From assembly GCA_963555705.1 (NCBI GenBank), contig OY743171.1, forward strand, positions 28,142,852-28,206,851: a DNA stretch of 64,000 nucleotides, written 5' to 3'. This DNA is from Ligustrum vulgare (taxonomy: Eukaryota > Streptophyta > Magnoliopsida > Lamiales > Oleaceae). Shown one piece after another: positions 8,567-21,742 of the stretch (its first letter is position 1; the number at the start of each line of letters is the position of its first letter). Under the pieces are notes generated by a model that searched no databases, was not told the DNA's origin, and worked only from the letters and a program-made list of their open reading frames with translations. The translations under genes and the position numbers were made by a program.

Positions 8567-9326
8567 AGATTTGATGATGACGGGATTTGAGATATGGAAT
8601 ATTTTCTTGGATTTTTGGGTACTGATATTTTGATATAATAATCAAGGTATAGAAATAATACGGGGATACGTGAAAGTGAAATAAGGACTGTATTGAATCA
8701 GGATTAATAAGTTTGTGCAAGTGAAAGGAATACCTTACGGGAAATGTTATGATATTTGAGTTAAGAATTTTAATTATTTGGGAGATATTTGTTTATTGAA
8801 TTTTGCAAAAATTTTGGGTTACAAATATTGGAAAGATAAACTGATGATTATGTTGATATGTGAATAACATGTTTGGGTATATTACATAGAGAATATTCAG
8901 GTAATCGTTTTAATTATTTTGGGATATTTGGTGATAAGAAGAAATGACAAATTATTATGGTATGATATGTTAGTAAAGATTTATTGAAATTTTAGAGATA
9001 TTAATACGAATATTTGAGGTCACATGATACGATGATAAATGACAAGTTACATGAATACTACACGATATGATGAAATATCACATACGATTGGGAATTTTCA
9101 TTTTGATTCAGAAGAATTTATGAGTAGACATATGTCTATTATTGATAGAAAAGTCCATGTCTTAAGAAAACAAATTGATGCATTTAGTCAAAGTCCAGTG
9201 GGTTAAATATGGTTGGGTTAAATATGGTAGCGATGATGCTACATAAGAAGAAGAAGAAGAGATTCTGATTAAGTGTTCAGAAATCATAAGATCAAGTAAG
9301 ATTAATTTCGAGGACGAAATTATTTT
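8567..9326 (+). other. Element 1 3' non-coding interior
   Basis: AT-rich with no usable frame. The part at about 9000-9120 is homologous to the reverse complement of element 2 at about 19070-19330 (shared TTTGAGGTCA(C/T)ATGAT and TTGNGAATTTTCATTTTGA). It joins directly onto the chromodomain remnant, so most pol sequence still visible in element 2 has been deleted here. Confidence 0.7.
9141..9206 (+). pseudogene. Decayed chromodomain fragment of a Tekay/Del-type pol
   Basis: Reads I-D-R-K-V-H-V-L-R-K-Q, then drifts and stops. The same IxxRKVHVLRNKEIPLVKV segment is found in element 2 near 17500, where it ends a pol reading frame. This is the start of the integrase C-terminal chromodomain in Tekay/Del chromoviruses. 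It is too short and broken to be active and is mainly useful for placing element 1 in this lineage. Confidence 0.6.
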
Positions 9327-9333
9327 AAGGGGG
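9304..9333 (+). other. Pre-LTR dyad and polypurine tract of element 1
   Basis: AATTTCGAGGACGAAATT (9304-9321) is a perfect dyad with 7-bp arms. The polypurine tract AAGGGGG (9327-9333) follows, six bases before the 3' LTR. Element 2 has the same order and spacing. Confidence 0.85.
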
Positions 9334-9339
9334 TAAGTT

Positions 9340-11501
9340 TGTAGCGACCAAGAATTTTTAAGCGATTAATAATTATTTTAATAGAAAATCGTGTCGCTAC
9401 TATTTCACCCATTTTTATTAAGTTAACGCCACGACGTATTCGTATAGCCAAGTCAAGAAATAATCGAGATCGTTCGATTTTAAATTAAATTTCGAATTTC
9501 TAAAAATATCTCCATTCTCTTGATTTAAAGTATATTAAGTCTAAGTACTTAATTCAATGTTATCCCAATATTTATTTGTACAAAAATTACTTTTATTATT
9601 TAAATTAAGAAAATATATGCAAGCATGAGAGGTTCCATTATATGTAATCATGAAGAGCATAATATTTGTATAAATATGGAAAAGTATATGAATGATTTAT
9701 ATACTCCATTATATATAATCATGAAGAGCATAATATTTGTATAAATATGGAAAAGTATATGAATGAATTATAGACTCCATTATATGTAATCATGAAGAGC
9801 ATAATATTTGTATAAATATGGAAAAGTATATGAATGGTTGATAAGATTCCATTATATGTAATCATGAAGAGCATAATATTTGTATAAATATGGAAAAGTA
9901 TATGAATGGTTGATAAGACTCCATTATATGTAATCATGAAGAGCATAATATTTGTATAAATATGGAAAAATATATGAATGGTTGATAAGACTCCATTATA
10001 TGTAATCATGAAGAGCATAATATTTGTATAAATATGGAAAAGTATATGAATGGTGCTTTACTTTAAGAAAAGGATGTGTTAAAATTAATAGAATTGAATG
10101 ATTATGTTTACAATATGCCAACTTTATACATCTATTTAAACCCATCTCTTTTACACACAACTCTACACATATACACTTATTTCCAATCTCTTGACAAAAT
10201 CCACAAGTAAGAGAAATTCAAGGTGGTCAAGAAAGTTTTGGTCCATTTACTACTACACTTCATTTTAATCTTTTAAAAGGTAAGTATATCTTATGTTTTT
10301 ATGAAAAGTAAGTATGTTTTTATGAAAGGTAAATACCTTATGTTTTTATGAAAAGTAAGTATGTTTTTATGACAAGTAAGTATATCTTATGTTTTTATGA
10401 AAAGTAAGTATGTTTTTATGAAAGGTAAATACCTTATGTTTTTATGAAAAGTAAGTATGTTTTTATGACAAGTAAGTATATCTTATGTTTTTATGAAAAG
10501 TAAGTATGTTTTTATGACAAGTAAGTATATCTTATGTTTTTATGAAAAGTAAGTATGTTTTTATGAAAGGTAAATACACCTTATGTTTTTATGAAAAGTA
10601 AGTATGTTTTTATGACAAGTAAGTATATCTTATGTTTTTATGAAAAGTAAGTATGTTTTTATGACAAGTAAGTATATCTTATGTTTTTATGAAAAGTAAG
10701 TATGTTTTTATGAAAGGTAAATACACCTTATGTTTTTATGAAAAGTAAGTATGTTTTTATGACAAGTAAGTATATCTTATGTTTTTATGAAAAGTAAGTA
10801 TGTTTTTATGAAAGGTAAATACACCTTATGTTTTTATGAAAAGTAAGTATGTTTTTATGACAAGTAAGTATATCTTATGTTTTTATGAAAAGTAAGTATG
10901 TTTTTATGAAAGGTAAATACACCTTATGTTTTTATGAAAAGTAAGTATGTTTTTATGACAAGTAAGTATATCTTATGTTTTTATGAAAATGTTTGGATCA
11001 TTGCTATGAAATCAATCTCACAAGATTGTTATGGGTTCCATATGATATGTTTATGATTATGCTAAGGGGACCGGAGTTTAGTAGCGCTACACATAAGAAT
11101 TCTTGCCATTTAAGTTCGGTAAAATTCTTGTGTCTCCCTATGTTTATGAGTATTTCGATCCTATCCTATGTTATGATGAAAATGATCCATATGCTTTCAA
11201 AAGAAAATTTATGCTTGGTATACTTACTGGGATTTTATAAATCTCACTCCACGATATTTACCATTTTCAGATAATTGAAGGTTCGAGGCGGTCAACATGG
11301 AAGTGGCAAAAGTGGTTAAGATTGATGAGATAATTATGTTGAACTTTATGTAAGAAAATTATGTTCTATTTTTATTCACAAATAAAATTATGGGATTCTA
11401 ATTATTCTTTTGAATAATTTTACATTTCTATTTAAGTCTCGATAATATGATATGAGTCACTTTTAGTGGCACTCGAATGGTCGAGAATTCGGGTCGTCAC
11501 A
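9340..11501 (+). repeat. Element 1 3' LTR
   Basis: 2162 bp, same length as the 5' LTR at an offset of 6832. It holds the 71-72 bp repeats (9633-10054), the TATA-like box (10133), the GTAAGTAT array (10278-10989) and the predicted intron (10280-11270). Confidence 0.95.
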
Positions 11502-14500
11502 TGAACCATTTCAATTGTCCAAAGTGTATTGGAGAGAACCGTGGAAGTCCCAAAATTATTACTGAAAAGGGACTCCTAATCCTAAAGGTTTATTATACTA
11601 AAAAAAAAATAGTCTCAATTTCTAATTGAAAAAAATTTGATTCACAATACTTGCGGGTTTTCAATTTCAAATTGCATCCCTTGGTCGTCTTCGACCATAA
11701 TTTTGACTCCATCCTTCTTCCCACATATCATTTCTTATATAATTCCCATTTGACACGTTTTGAAAACTCTTGTGTGGTTTGAATAATGTCTTTCTTCACG
11801 TGGTTGTACGTTTATTAAGTAGTGCATTATTCACGTAGTTGTACTTTTTCTAAGTAGTGCATTCTCTCGGTGTTTTTATCATAGCTTATTCTACCAATGA
11901 ACCATTTCAATTGTCCAAAGTGTATTGGAGAGAACAGTGGAAGTCCCAAAATCATTCCTGAAAAGGGAGTTCCCAATCCTAAGGGTTTATTATACTAAAA
12001 AAAATAGTCTCAATTTCTAATTGAAAAAAATTGATTCACAATAATTGCGGGTTTTCAATTTCAAATTGCATCCCTTGGTGACTGTCTTCGACCATAATTT
12101 TGACTCCATCCTTCTTCCCACATATCATTTCTTATAGAATTCCCATTTGACACGTTTTGAAAACTCTTGTGTGGTTTGAATAATGTCTTTCTTCACGTGG
12201 TTGCACTTTTACTAAGTAGTGCATTATTCTCTTGGTGTCTTAATCATAGCTTATTCTACCAACGAACGATTTCAATTGTCTAAATTGCATTGAAAGGAAC
12301 AGTGAAAGCCCCAAAACTATTCTTGAAAACAGAATTCCAAATCCAAAGGGTTTCTACTCAAAAAAAGAGTCTCAATCTCTAACTTAAAAAATCTGACTCA
12401 AAAATTGAGTCCCCAGGTCTTCGTCGACCATAATTTTTCCTCCAACCTTCTTCCCACATATCATTTCTTTTATAATGCCATTTTTATCATGTTCCTGTAG
12501 TCTTTTCTGGTATGAATAATGTCTTTCTTCACGTAGTTGTACTTTTTCTAAGTAGTGCATTCTCTAAGTGTTTTTATCATAGCTTATTCTACCAATGAAT
12601 AATGTCTGGTAAAAATAATGTCTTTCTTCACGTAGTTGTACTTTTTCTAAGTAGTGCATTCTCTCGGTGTTTTTATCATTGCTTATTCTACCAATGAACC
12701 ATTTCAATTGTCCAAAGTGTATTGGAGAGAACCGTGGAAGTCCCAAAATTATTCCTGAAAAGGGACTCCAAATCCTAAGGGTTTATTATACTAAAAAAAA
12801 AATAGTCTCAATTTCTAATTGAAAAAAAATTGATTCACAATACTTGCGGGTTTTCAATTTCAAATTGCATCCCTTGGTCGTCTTCGACCATAATTTTGAC
12901 TCCATCCTTCTTCCCACATATCATTTCTTATATAATTCCCATTTGACACGTTTTGAAAACTCTTGTGTGGTTTGAATAATGTCTTTCTTCACGTGGTTGT
13001 ACTTTTATTAAGTAGTGCATTATTCACGTAGTTGTACTTTTTCTAAGTAGTGCATTCTCTCGGTGTTTTTATCATAGCTTATTCTACCAATGAACCATTT
13101 CAATTGTCCAAAGTGTATTGGAGAGAACAGTGGAAGTCCCAAAATCATTCCTGAAAAGGGAGTTCCAAATCCTAAGGGTTTATTATACTAAAAAAAATAG
13201 TCTCAATTTCTAATTGAAAAAAAATTGATTCACAATACTTGCGGGTTCTCAATTTCAAATTGCATCCCTTGGTCGTCTTCGACCACAATTTTGACTTCAT
13301 CCTTCTTCCCACATATCATTTCTTATATAATTCCCATTTGACACGTTTTTAAAACTCTTGTGTGTTTTGAATAATGTCTTTCTTCACGTGGTTGTACTTT
13401 TATTAAGTAGTGCATTATTCTCTTGGTGTCTTAATCATAGATTATTCTACTACCGAACGATTTCAATTGTCTATATTGCATTGAAAGGAACACTGAAAGC
13501 CCCAAAACTATTCTTGAAAACAGAATTCCAAATCCAAAGGGTTTCTACTCAAAAAAAGAGTCTCAATCTCTAACTTAAAAAATCTGACTCAAAAATTGAG
13601 TCCCCAGGTCTTCGTCGACCATAATTTTTCCTCCAACCTTCTTCCCACATATCATTTCTTTTATAATGCCATTTTTAACATGTTCCTGCAGTCTTTTCTG
13701 GTATGAATAATGTCTTTCTTCACGTAGTTGTACTTTTTCTAAGTAGTGCATTCTCTCGGTGTTTTTATCATAGCTTATTCTACCAATGAACCATTTCAAT
13801 TGTCCAAAGTGTATTGGAGAGAACAGTGGAAGTCCCAAAATCATTCCTGAAAAGGGAGTTCCCAATCCTAAGGGTTTATTATACTAAAAAAAATAGTCTC
13901 AATTTCTAATTGAAAAAAAATTGATTCACAATACTTGCGGGTTCTCAATTTCAAATTGCATCCCTTGGTCGTCTTCGACCACAATTTTGACTTCATCCTT
14001 CTTCCCACATATCATTTCTTATATAATTCCCATTTGACACGTTTTTAAAACTCTTGTGTGGTTTGAATAATGTCTTTCTTCACGTGGTTGCACTTTTATT
14101 AAGTAGTGCATTATTCTCTTGGTGTCTTAATCATAGATTATTCTACTACCGAACGATTTCAATTGTCTAAATTGCATTGAAAGGAACACTGAAAGCCCCA
14201 AAACTATTCTTGAAAACAGAATTCCAAATCCAAAGGGTTTCTACTCAAAAAAAGAGTCTCAATCTCTAAGTTAAAAAGTCTGACTCAAAAATTGAGTCCC
14301 CAGGTCTTCGTCAACCATAATTTTTCCTCCAACCTTCTTCCCATTTATCATTTCTTTTATAATGCCATTTTTAACATGTTCCTGCAGTCTTGTCTGGTAT
14401 GAATAATGTCTTTCTTCACGTAGTTGTACTTTTTCTAAGTAGTGCATTCTCTAAGTGTTTTTATCATAGCTTATTCTACCAATGAATAATGTCTGGTACG

Positions 14501-14781
14501 AATAATGTCTTTCTTCACGTAGTTGTACTTTTTCTAAGTAGTGCATTCTCTCGGTGTTTTTATCATTGCTTATTCTACCAATGAACCATTTCAATTGTCC
14601 AAAGTGTATTGGAGAGAACCGTGGAAGTCCCAAAATTATTCCTGAAAAGGGACTCCAAATCCTAAGGGTTTATTATACTAAAAAAAAAATAGTCTCAATT
14701 TCTAATTGAAAAAAAAATGATTCAAAATACTTGCGGGTTTTCAATTTCAAATTGCATCCCTTGGTCGCCTTCGACCATAAT
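11502..14781. repeat. Satellite array, segment 2
   Basis: Starts with the second TGAAC target copy. A/B/C monomers follow, with a five-monomer block between A units at 12564 and 14451 (1887 bp). The part 12564-14781 is collinear with 25195-27412 at a fixed offset of 12631. The variant ATTACTGAAAAGGGACTCC at about 11560 recurs only near 27765. It ends at the element 2 insertion. No genes. Confidence 0.95.
14777..14781. repeat. Target-site duplication of element 2, left copy
   Basis: ATAAT, repeated at 24329-24333 after the right LTR. The undisturbed satellite reads CGACCATAATTTTGAC. Confidence 0.93.
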
Positions 14782-15194
14782 TGTAACGCCCCGAGTTCCT
14801 AGGAGCCGGGAACGTCACTTTTCTAAATTCTTGAATAAAACTTTTTGTTGCGGAAAATGATTAAATATTAAATATCGCATTTATTGAATAAAAGTTTAGC
14901 GATAATTCAAATTGAATAGGTAAATTCGTACAAAGTTATAAAAATGACAATTCTTGATAAAATGAAATAATTATTTCAAAGCTCACGACTTTTAAAAATA
15001 TCAATTTGTAATTTTTCGTCATTGCCCATCACTCGCCACCGTCTCCGAAATCTGTAAAAGATTTTTAAAAACGGGTTGAGCATTTCATAGAAATACTCAG
15101 TAGACTCGCGCATAATAATCATTTAACGTTATAAATTAAAACACATAATCCTGATATTCAAGTCTCAGGTGTCTAACGATCACCAGTATTCTTA

Positions 15195-15332
15195 TGAACA
15201 TAAAGTTCAAGTTCTCATGCATTTAAGCAAGTAATTCTCATGAACATAAAGTTCAAGTTCTCATGCATTTAAGCAAGTAATTCTCATGAACATAAAGTTC
15301 AAGTTCTCATGCATTTAAGCAAGTAATTCTCA
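15195..15332. repeat. 46-bp tandem repeat, three copies (left LTR of element 2)
   Basis: TGAACATAAAGTTCAAG begins at 15195, 15241 and 15287, with a fourth partial start at 15333. The unit includes CATGCATTTAAGCAAGTAA, which also occurs once in the interior near 21440. The copy in the other LTR is at about 22156-22293. Confidence 0.93.
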
Positions 15333-16010
15333 TGAACACAATCATACATGCTAAACTTATAAATCAAATAATTATTGATGCGCACTTTTGAAAAACGTAA
15401 ATTTGTAGATAAGAGTCTACCTTAAATCCGACGAGTGCAAAGTTGAGCGGGAAACGACTTAACTCCTTTAAAATCTCCGTACGCTTCGTCTAGCCAATTA
15501 GAAGATCAAGTCGAATTAGTCTTTTGAAATCTATAGTTTAAAATGATATATTACAATTTGGGGACTTAAATTGATGATTTGAAAGTTCAGGGACTGAAAT
15601 GAATACTTTGAAAGTTCAGGGACTAAAATGAATACTTTTCAAACTTGCGAGACTAACATGTAAATTCTCAAAAACTGGGTCGAAGTTCAAAATGAATATT
15701 AAATTGTGGGGCTTGAAATAAGTGATTTTAAAACTATAGGGATCCATTTGAAACACTTTAAAACTTTGAGGTACTGAAATAGATAACTTGTAAAACTTGA
15801 ACTTAAAATCAAATGAATTAAATCTACAGGGACTGAAATGAGTTTGATACTTAGGGTTAAAATAATAACTTTTGAAACTTAAAGTAAGATTTAAAACATT
15901 TAAACTGTAGGGACTGTTTTAGATTATTTTTAAAACTTGAGGACTAATTTGAAACAATTTAAAACCTCAGGGACCAAGCTGAAATTCTGAATAATCAAAA
16001 TTAAATAAAA

Positions 16011-16689
16011 CCCCTCTCACTCTATCTCTCTACCATATCGGACGCAGAGAGAGGGGAGGAGCGAGCGACGCCGGCGAGGTCCCCCCTCTGCGCAACTGCG
16101 ATTTCGCCGGTGAAACGCCGGCGCTGGACGCAGCGAGCGACGGCCAAGGAAGGGAGTCGGATTTTTTTGGGATCAGGGTGCGGGAGTAGGTGCGAATCCG
16201 AAGTGCAACCGAGGCTTGATTGAGCGATCTGGGTCTGAAATTCCGGCGAATAGGTCGGCGGTAGAGGTAAGTTTCTGGGTTTATTTGATTCTTGGGTTTA
16301 TTGATTTGGTTTTGGTTGGGATTGGGCAGTGATGATGCTGGGTGTGTGTGGTGGTGTCGCGGCGGAATTGTGGCGGTGGTTGTGACTGTGGTGCTTGGTG
16401 GTGATGATGATGATGATGATGATGATTATGATTGGTGTTTGGGTTTGAGTCTCGGTTGAGAGGGCAGTGGGCGAAAGTGGTTGCGGTGTCTGTGTGTGGT
16501 GGTGGCTGCGGTAGAGGTCGTGGTTTGGGCGTGGTGATGATGGTGCTGATGATGACGATGAATGGCTAGGCAGTGGAGGCCGATGGTGTGAACTGTGGTG
16601 TTGTACGGTGGTGATGACTGGTTTGTGGGCGTGATGGTGATGATTACTACTGTGGTTGATTGCAAATTGGTTGATGGTGGTTCTTGCAG
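16011..16689 (+). other. Gene-like exon and intron antisense within the element 2 LTR
   Basis: On the + strand, opposite to the element, a CTCTCACTCTATCTCTC pyrimidine stretch leads into GC-rich sequence (GCCGGCGAGG, TTCGCCGGTG) resembling a plant 5' untranslated exon. Then come a donor GAG|GTAAGTTT at 16267 and an acceptor GGTTCTTGCAG ending at 16689. No convincing coding frame follows. It may be a captured promoter and first exon, or simply LTR sequence. The copy in the right LTR is at 22972-23650. Confidence 0.4.
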
Positions 16690-17373
16690 AGGAGTTCAGG
16701 ATGGTTCATGGTGATTGGGTGGGGTTCTTGGTTGTGGATGGTTGATGGGAATGGAGGTGAAGGTGATTGGTAGTGATGGTGGCTGAGGTGCTCAAGTCTT
16801 GGCAATGAGGGTGGTTGCTTGGTCGAAAATGGTTGAGGCAGTGGAGTTGGATGTTTAGGATTAAGAGTCTGCAGGTTTATGTGATGATGATGAAGGTGAG
16901 GAAGGAGGTGGTAGTGGCGTCGGTTGGAGAATTCTGGTTGTGCATAGGGGGAAGAAGTCTGAAGAAAATAGGGAGGGGGGCAATAAGGTATGGGTTGGGT
17001 GTTGGGGAGTGTTGGTGGAAGTATGGGTTGAAGTAGAATATTTTGGGTATTTTATGGGGTTTGAAACACAAGGAACGGAAATCGAGAAATTAATACGCGT
17101 GAATTCAACTGAGTTGGGAAAAATGGATCTGATAAAATAAGCTTAACACGATTTGGATTTTAAAACGGTTTTGAAAGAAATAAATAAATAAATGATATAA
17201 TTTTAGAAATTCGGGAATTTATTTAAAATTGAATTAACTCGATATTTCTCGACTTGGCTAGACGAACGCGTCGTGACGTTAACTTAAAATGGATGAGATC
17301 GCAGCGACACGCTTTTCGAAACTTTAAAAATAAATATTAAATTGCGTAAAAATTCTTGGTCGCTACAACCTTA

Positions 17374-17403
17374 CCCCCTTAAAATAATTTCGTCCTCGAA
17401 ATT
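17374..17403 (-). other. Polypurine tract and pre-LTR dyad of element 2
   Basis: On the - strand: dyad AATTTCGAGGACGAAATT (17386-17403), then AAGGGGG (17374-17380), then six bases to the LTR. This is the same arrangement as element 1. Confidence 0.85.
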
Positions 17404-18235
17404 AAACTTACTTGATCTGTTCTTTCTGGATACTTAACCAGACTTCTTCTTCTTCTTTATCTCAGATAGCCTTATCGCTATCATGTCTACCTCACTGGAC
17501 TTTGACTAATGGAATCTCTTTGTTTCTTAAGACATGGACTTTTCTCTCTACTATGCACATAAGTGTCTCTTCTTAAGTCAAATTCTTCTTCACTGAAATA
17601 GACTGATAATTCACCACATGACTAGGATCACGAACGTACCCTCTTAACAGAGAAACATGAAAAATATCGTGAACAACTGCAAGTTCTGGTGGCAAAGCCA
17701 ACAATAAGCCACATTATCCACTTCTCTAGTATTTCAAATGGTCCGATGAAACAATACCAAATTTCCCGTTCTTGTCGAAACGAAAATTACCCTTCATAGG
17801 AGTTACTTTCAAGAACACTTTCTCTCTGATCTCAAATATCAAGTCTTCTATTCTTTGATCGGCATAACATTTCTGTCTGTCTTGGGCAGCTCTAATTCGT
17901 ACTCTGATCTTTCTCAATAGCATCAACTGTTCTTCTCAATTAATTCTGAACCCAATGATTTCTTCTCATTAACTTCATCCCACTCGATTGGCGATCAACA
18001 TCGCCATCCATACAAAGCTTCATAGGGTGCCATACCAATGGTAGCTCGAAAATTATTTGTTGTAGGCAATCTCTACTGATAGAAAATGTATCTCTCAATT
18101 ACCATTTGAGTCTAGAACACATGCCATAAGCATATCTTTCAATGTCTGAATCTGGAGATGGTATAATTTAGTACCCATTGCCACATGTAAACTGTTCCAA
18201 ATCTCGAAGTAAAACTCGAATCTCTATCCGAAAAA
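17404..18235 (-). pseudogene. Broken pol 3' end: integrase core remnant, GPY/F region and chromodomain (Tekay/Del type)
   Basis: Reading the - strand from 18235: a DRDxxFTSRFW-like stretch around the second catalytic Asp, with a 1-base frameshift after SRF. MGTKLYHLQ then joins directly to IQTLKDMLMACVLD, so the segment that should carry the HPQTDGQ motif and the catalytic Glu is deleted. Next come an in-frame stop, IGMAPYEALYG (about 18050), a 66-codon open part at 17726-17926 ending FLKVTPMKGNFRF, the shifted GPFEILE, LPPELAVVHDIFHVSLLRGYV and ERKVHVLRNKEIPLVKVQ (chromodomain start), and finally stops. Several frameshifts and stops make it inactive. The order and motifs identify a Ty3/gypsy chromovirus of the Tekay/Del group. 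Confidence 0.85.
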
Positions 18236-21200
18236 TGAACACTAACAATACATGAAATCGGACAACCTCTCTAACATATATCTGTACCTCATACGAAGCT
18301 ATGCGAAAATACGCTCGATAGCTATTGAGTAGAACTAAATCAATCATCCGTCATTATCCAACTTATTAACTCATTCATTAACCTTCTACTCCCAAACTTT
18401 CCAGAATCTATACTGATATCGAATCCACGATATAAACATCAATTATTCAAATGCTTAAACTAGAAACCAAGAAGATTGATCAAGAATAATACCTTATCAC
18501 CCAAAACATAGAAACGCGGTATCAATTCCAAAACATTTGGGTACAAACTCAAACTTGGCAGAATCTTTCTGAAGAGATTTACAAACGAAATCCATTTCTA
18601 AACTCAACTGAAACTTCCCTTTCAAGATGAAGGAATTCAAACTTAAATCCTTTAGTCCATACTTTTAAATCATGTATCAAGTACTTGATATCACATACTC
18701 ATTCTAGCTGAGGACAAAGGTACTTACTTAAATTATCATCATAAGAATCAGATATGATATTCTCAACTTAAGAAACCTCACTCACTTCCCAATCTGAAGT
18801 TCCATATACAATATCTCCTCTTCTCCAACTTCAAATCATGTCACACTATGAACAATACTCTGATTAAATCTATCACCAATAAATAAGACTCCTGCGAACC
18901 ATATAAGATTCTTCATCAAGTTTACTTAACCCAAAGATACAATTCCATTATAAGAAAAAGTCACGCAACTGATCTTCTCAAGTTTCCATTATTGTTGCAA
19001 AATATCTTACTCACATCAAAAGTACAACTGATAACAAGTAATCGAAACTGCATAACCAAAATCTTAAATAAATCTCTATATCTTATGACTCAAAATGAAA
19101 ATTCTCAATCGCAAGTAATATTTCACCATAATGCAATAACCCATCAAAATGAGATCAATTGACTCCATATATTCACACAATCCTTCGCGGGATAACCATA
19201 ACATCTATTACCCGTCTAGTCACCATATCTTGTAGTAATCATGTAACATGTCACTTATCGTCGCATCATATGACCTCAAATAATCATATCAATCTCTCTA
19301 AGATTTCAATATAATAACCATCATCTCTATCACGTGAACCTTGTACGTCAATCTGCTCACTAAGATTATATATCAATCTCTTAAACTAAATAAATCTTGG
19401 ATTCTGTCATATGTCACTATTTCTGCACACTACTCCGTAATAAGGCATTACTGTGAAGTCTGATCCTCATTCCACAAATTCTATCCATAAGGACAAATAC
19501 ATAAAATTTCATTTCTTATTCTCGAACCAAGATACCATTAGTAACTCTTTCCAAAATTTCCAGGTAGGATCTTATCATAAACTTTCCTCCGTTCCAATGC
19601 ATTACTTCTGCAATACTTGAGCAAATTTAGGACCTGATAAAATTTCTGTCATCACTTTCTTCTAACAATTTTCTCTCATGATCTTCTAATATCATAAATG
19701 AAAACTTATTGTATATCCGTGAATCGTTCACTGATCACGAGGCAATCCCGATTTTCCATGACTGAGACTCATCTTTCCTCGAATTCTACTTAGAACCAAA
19801 TATAGCATAACTGATTCATGAAAAGTCAACTTACTTCATAATCTCAATACATCGCCACCTTCAGTTCTCATCATCACATTACTCCTTATAATCATCTATT
19901 GCACCCTTAATATTCAAACGACTTTATGACCATCATCATTGTCTCACATAATCTCAAACATTCGATCATATGTACCCAATTTCTCACTATAACAAATCTC
20001 GATACCTTTAAGGGCATCTCACTGTAAAATACTTCCAGTATCTCTCATTCATGACAACTGACTTTTCCAAATAATCATATTACTTGTAAATAACCAAATC
20101 TTACGCATCATCTACCAATCAACTTCCAAAACAAATCAACAGTATTATCATATATCCTCATCATTTCTAATATTCTCCAATACAAGTGATCATCTCCAAC
20201 TAGTACTCAATTCGTTCTCAAAATAATCAAGATTCTTCTCAATAACACCATAATATTTGTCTTCACTGTCTTTCAAAATATAATTTGACATTTCCCAATG
20301 TATGCATCAATTCATCACATCACTTCACGTATATCTTGATATCCCAAAAGTTGTATACATCATCTTGTTTGAAATTTTGAGACAAGGAGAGCACCTCAAT
20401 AAAACTATATCCATTACAAAATGATCATACTTCGAAGAAGCCAAAAATATCTCAAGAGTCATTATCCCTCTATATCACTTACTAAATCTTGCTTGCGGTG
20501 TAAATGAACTTGCAAGTCTAACCTCAATTCTCTTAGTTGGTTGCTCTACCATACCTTGCTCTTAACTTAAAATGATAAAATTCTGGACAGAGTCTCCCTT
20601 GTAATTTGAACTTATCCAACCCGTGGGTATACTTCATAACCATCAATAACAACCTGTAGTTATACTCCACATCTGACCACCACGATTAAATATTGGCAAC
20701 AATTCCAACTTACTTCAATACTACCAAAATATCCCAGAAAATTAATTCATCATTCCTCAACATAACGATCTCAAATCATATTTTCCAATATCACGATATC
20801 ACTTCTTCAATACATTAATTGACTCAAAATGACCACAAATTCATCATACTTATAAAATATATGCCACAAATCAATATTTCCAAAATTTCTTCACAAGGTC
20901 AAACATTCTAATAAATTTCTCTTCAACATAGAGGTATAATTCACTTACTCAAACACAATATCAATTCTTAATTCCCAATAATTTAGAATCAAAACTTTAA
21001 ATCTCGAATTTCATAATTCTTCTCATACAAGTCTCAATAAAATCATATTACTCATAATCTCAACATCTTATCACATCTTCATAAAATTGGCTTGCTATCT
21101 CTCGTTGATATATTCCGAAAATATTGTCTAATCCTTTCTTTTGACTTCTCGTAAATGGTGCCATGTCTAAAATAAATTATGCAAAGTCCAGTTAGGGTTC

Positions 21201-21727
21201 ATCATTTCTAAGTTCGAGGACAAAAATTATTATAAAATCATTCTTAAGTCATATTATTCCCATTATGCTCAACACTCGTTCTCTTTCTTTTCTTTTCTTT
21301 CTGAAAAAATTTCTCGTTATGCTTCAAAACTCATTTCTTTCTTTCTTATTCGGATAAAATCTCTTTCTCTTTAGTAACGACCCGGCTCCCTCGCTGGGGA
21401 CTTATCCGAGTCGTACTCATAGTCTTTACTTCTTTCTCATGCATTTAAGCAAGTAAGTTTTAACAAGCATAACGTCATCATAAATCTTCTTTCTCTTTCT
21501 CATAAATCATTAAAATAAGTATCCGAAATACTCTTCATTCTTTCTCATAAATCAGTAAAATAAGTATTCGAAATACTGAAATAACTTTAAACATCTTATA
21601 CTTCTTTACCTCGGAGTCGGTGGAACGAATGATGGCAGTGGCAATCTTCATTAATAATTACATAACGAAAAACGTTTTCTTGAAAATTTCTTTTTGAAAA
21701 CTTACCAGTCTACAGAAACGCAGACTG
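18236..21727 (-). other. Element 2 AT-rich interior without recognisable genes
   Basis: About 3.5 kb with no frame above 60 codons and no RT, protease or gag motif seen on either strand. The - strand is full of GATATGATG/TTATGA-like words, as in element 1, and two stretches (about 19070-19330 and 20490-20650) align with element 1. Near 21370-21720 there are CATTTAAGCAAGTAAG and repeated ATAAATCATTAAAATAAGTAT phrases related to the LTR repeat. It is probably a long-decayed gag-pol region plus leader. Confidence 0.7.
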
Positions 21728-21739
21728 GCTCTGATACCA
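21728..21739 (-). other. Primer-binding site of element 2
   Basis: TGGTATCAGAGC on the - strand, a full 12-base match to the initiator-Met tRNA end, three bases from the 5' LTR (21743-24328). Confidence 0.93.
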
Positions 21740-21742
21740 AGT

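Larger units (their letters stand above)
2508..11501 (+). mobile_element. Element 1: non-autonomous LTR retrotransposon carrying an antisense gene cassette
   Basis: An 8994-bp element with two 2162-bp LTRs at a constant offset of 6832 bp, with no length difference and no mismatch that I found. A 5-bp target duplication TGAAC flanks it. A primer-binding site follows the 5' LTR, and a polypurine tract precedes the 3' LTR. The 4670-bp interior has no gag, protease, RT, RNase H or integrase core. It holds a decayed chromodomain fragment near 9141, AT-rich leader sequence shared with element 2, and an antisense two-gene cassette. It is probably mobilised in trans by a Tekay/Del-type chromovirus (inference from homology to element 2). 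The LTR identity indicates a very recent insertion. Confidence 0.93.
14782..17367 (-). repeat. Element 2 LTR, left copy (3' LTR)
   Basis: On the + strand it begins TGTAACGCCCCGAG and ends TTGGTCGCTACA, 2586 bp. Its - strand start TGTAGCGACCAAGAATTTTT matches the element 1 LTR start. It contains a 46-bp tandem repeat, a run of phrases like AGGGACTGAAATGAA (15580-15980), a GC-rich block (16010-16270) and a GAT microsatellite near 16400-16426. The frames at 16426-17140 come from this T/G-rich composition and are not genes. Confidence 0.95.

Noticed and set aside
16426..16665. His/Thr-rich 79-codon - strand frame in the element 2 LTR
   Set aside because: Product of GAT/GGT-type low-complexity sequence; present in both LTRs at the LTR offset.
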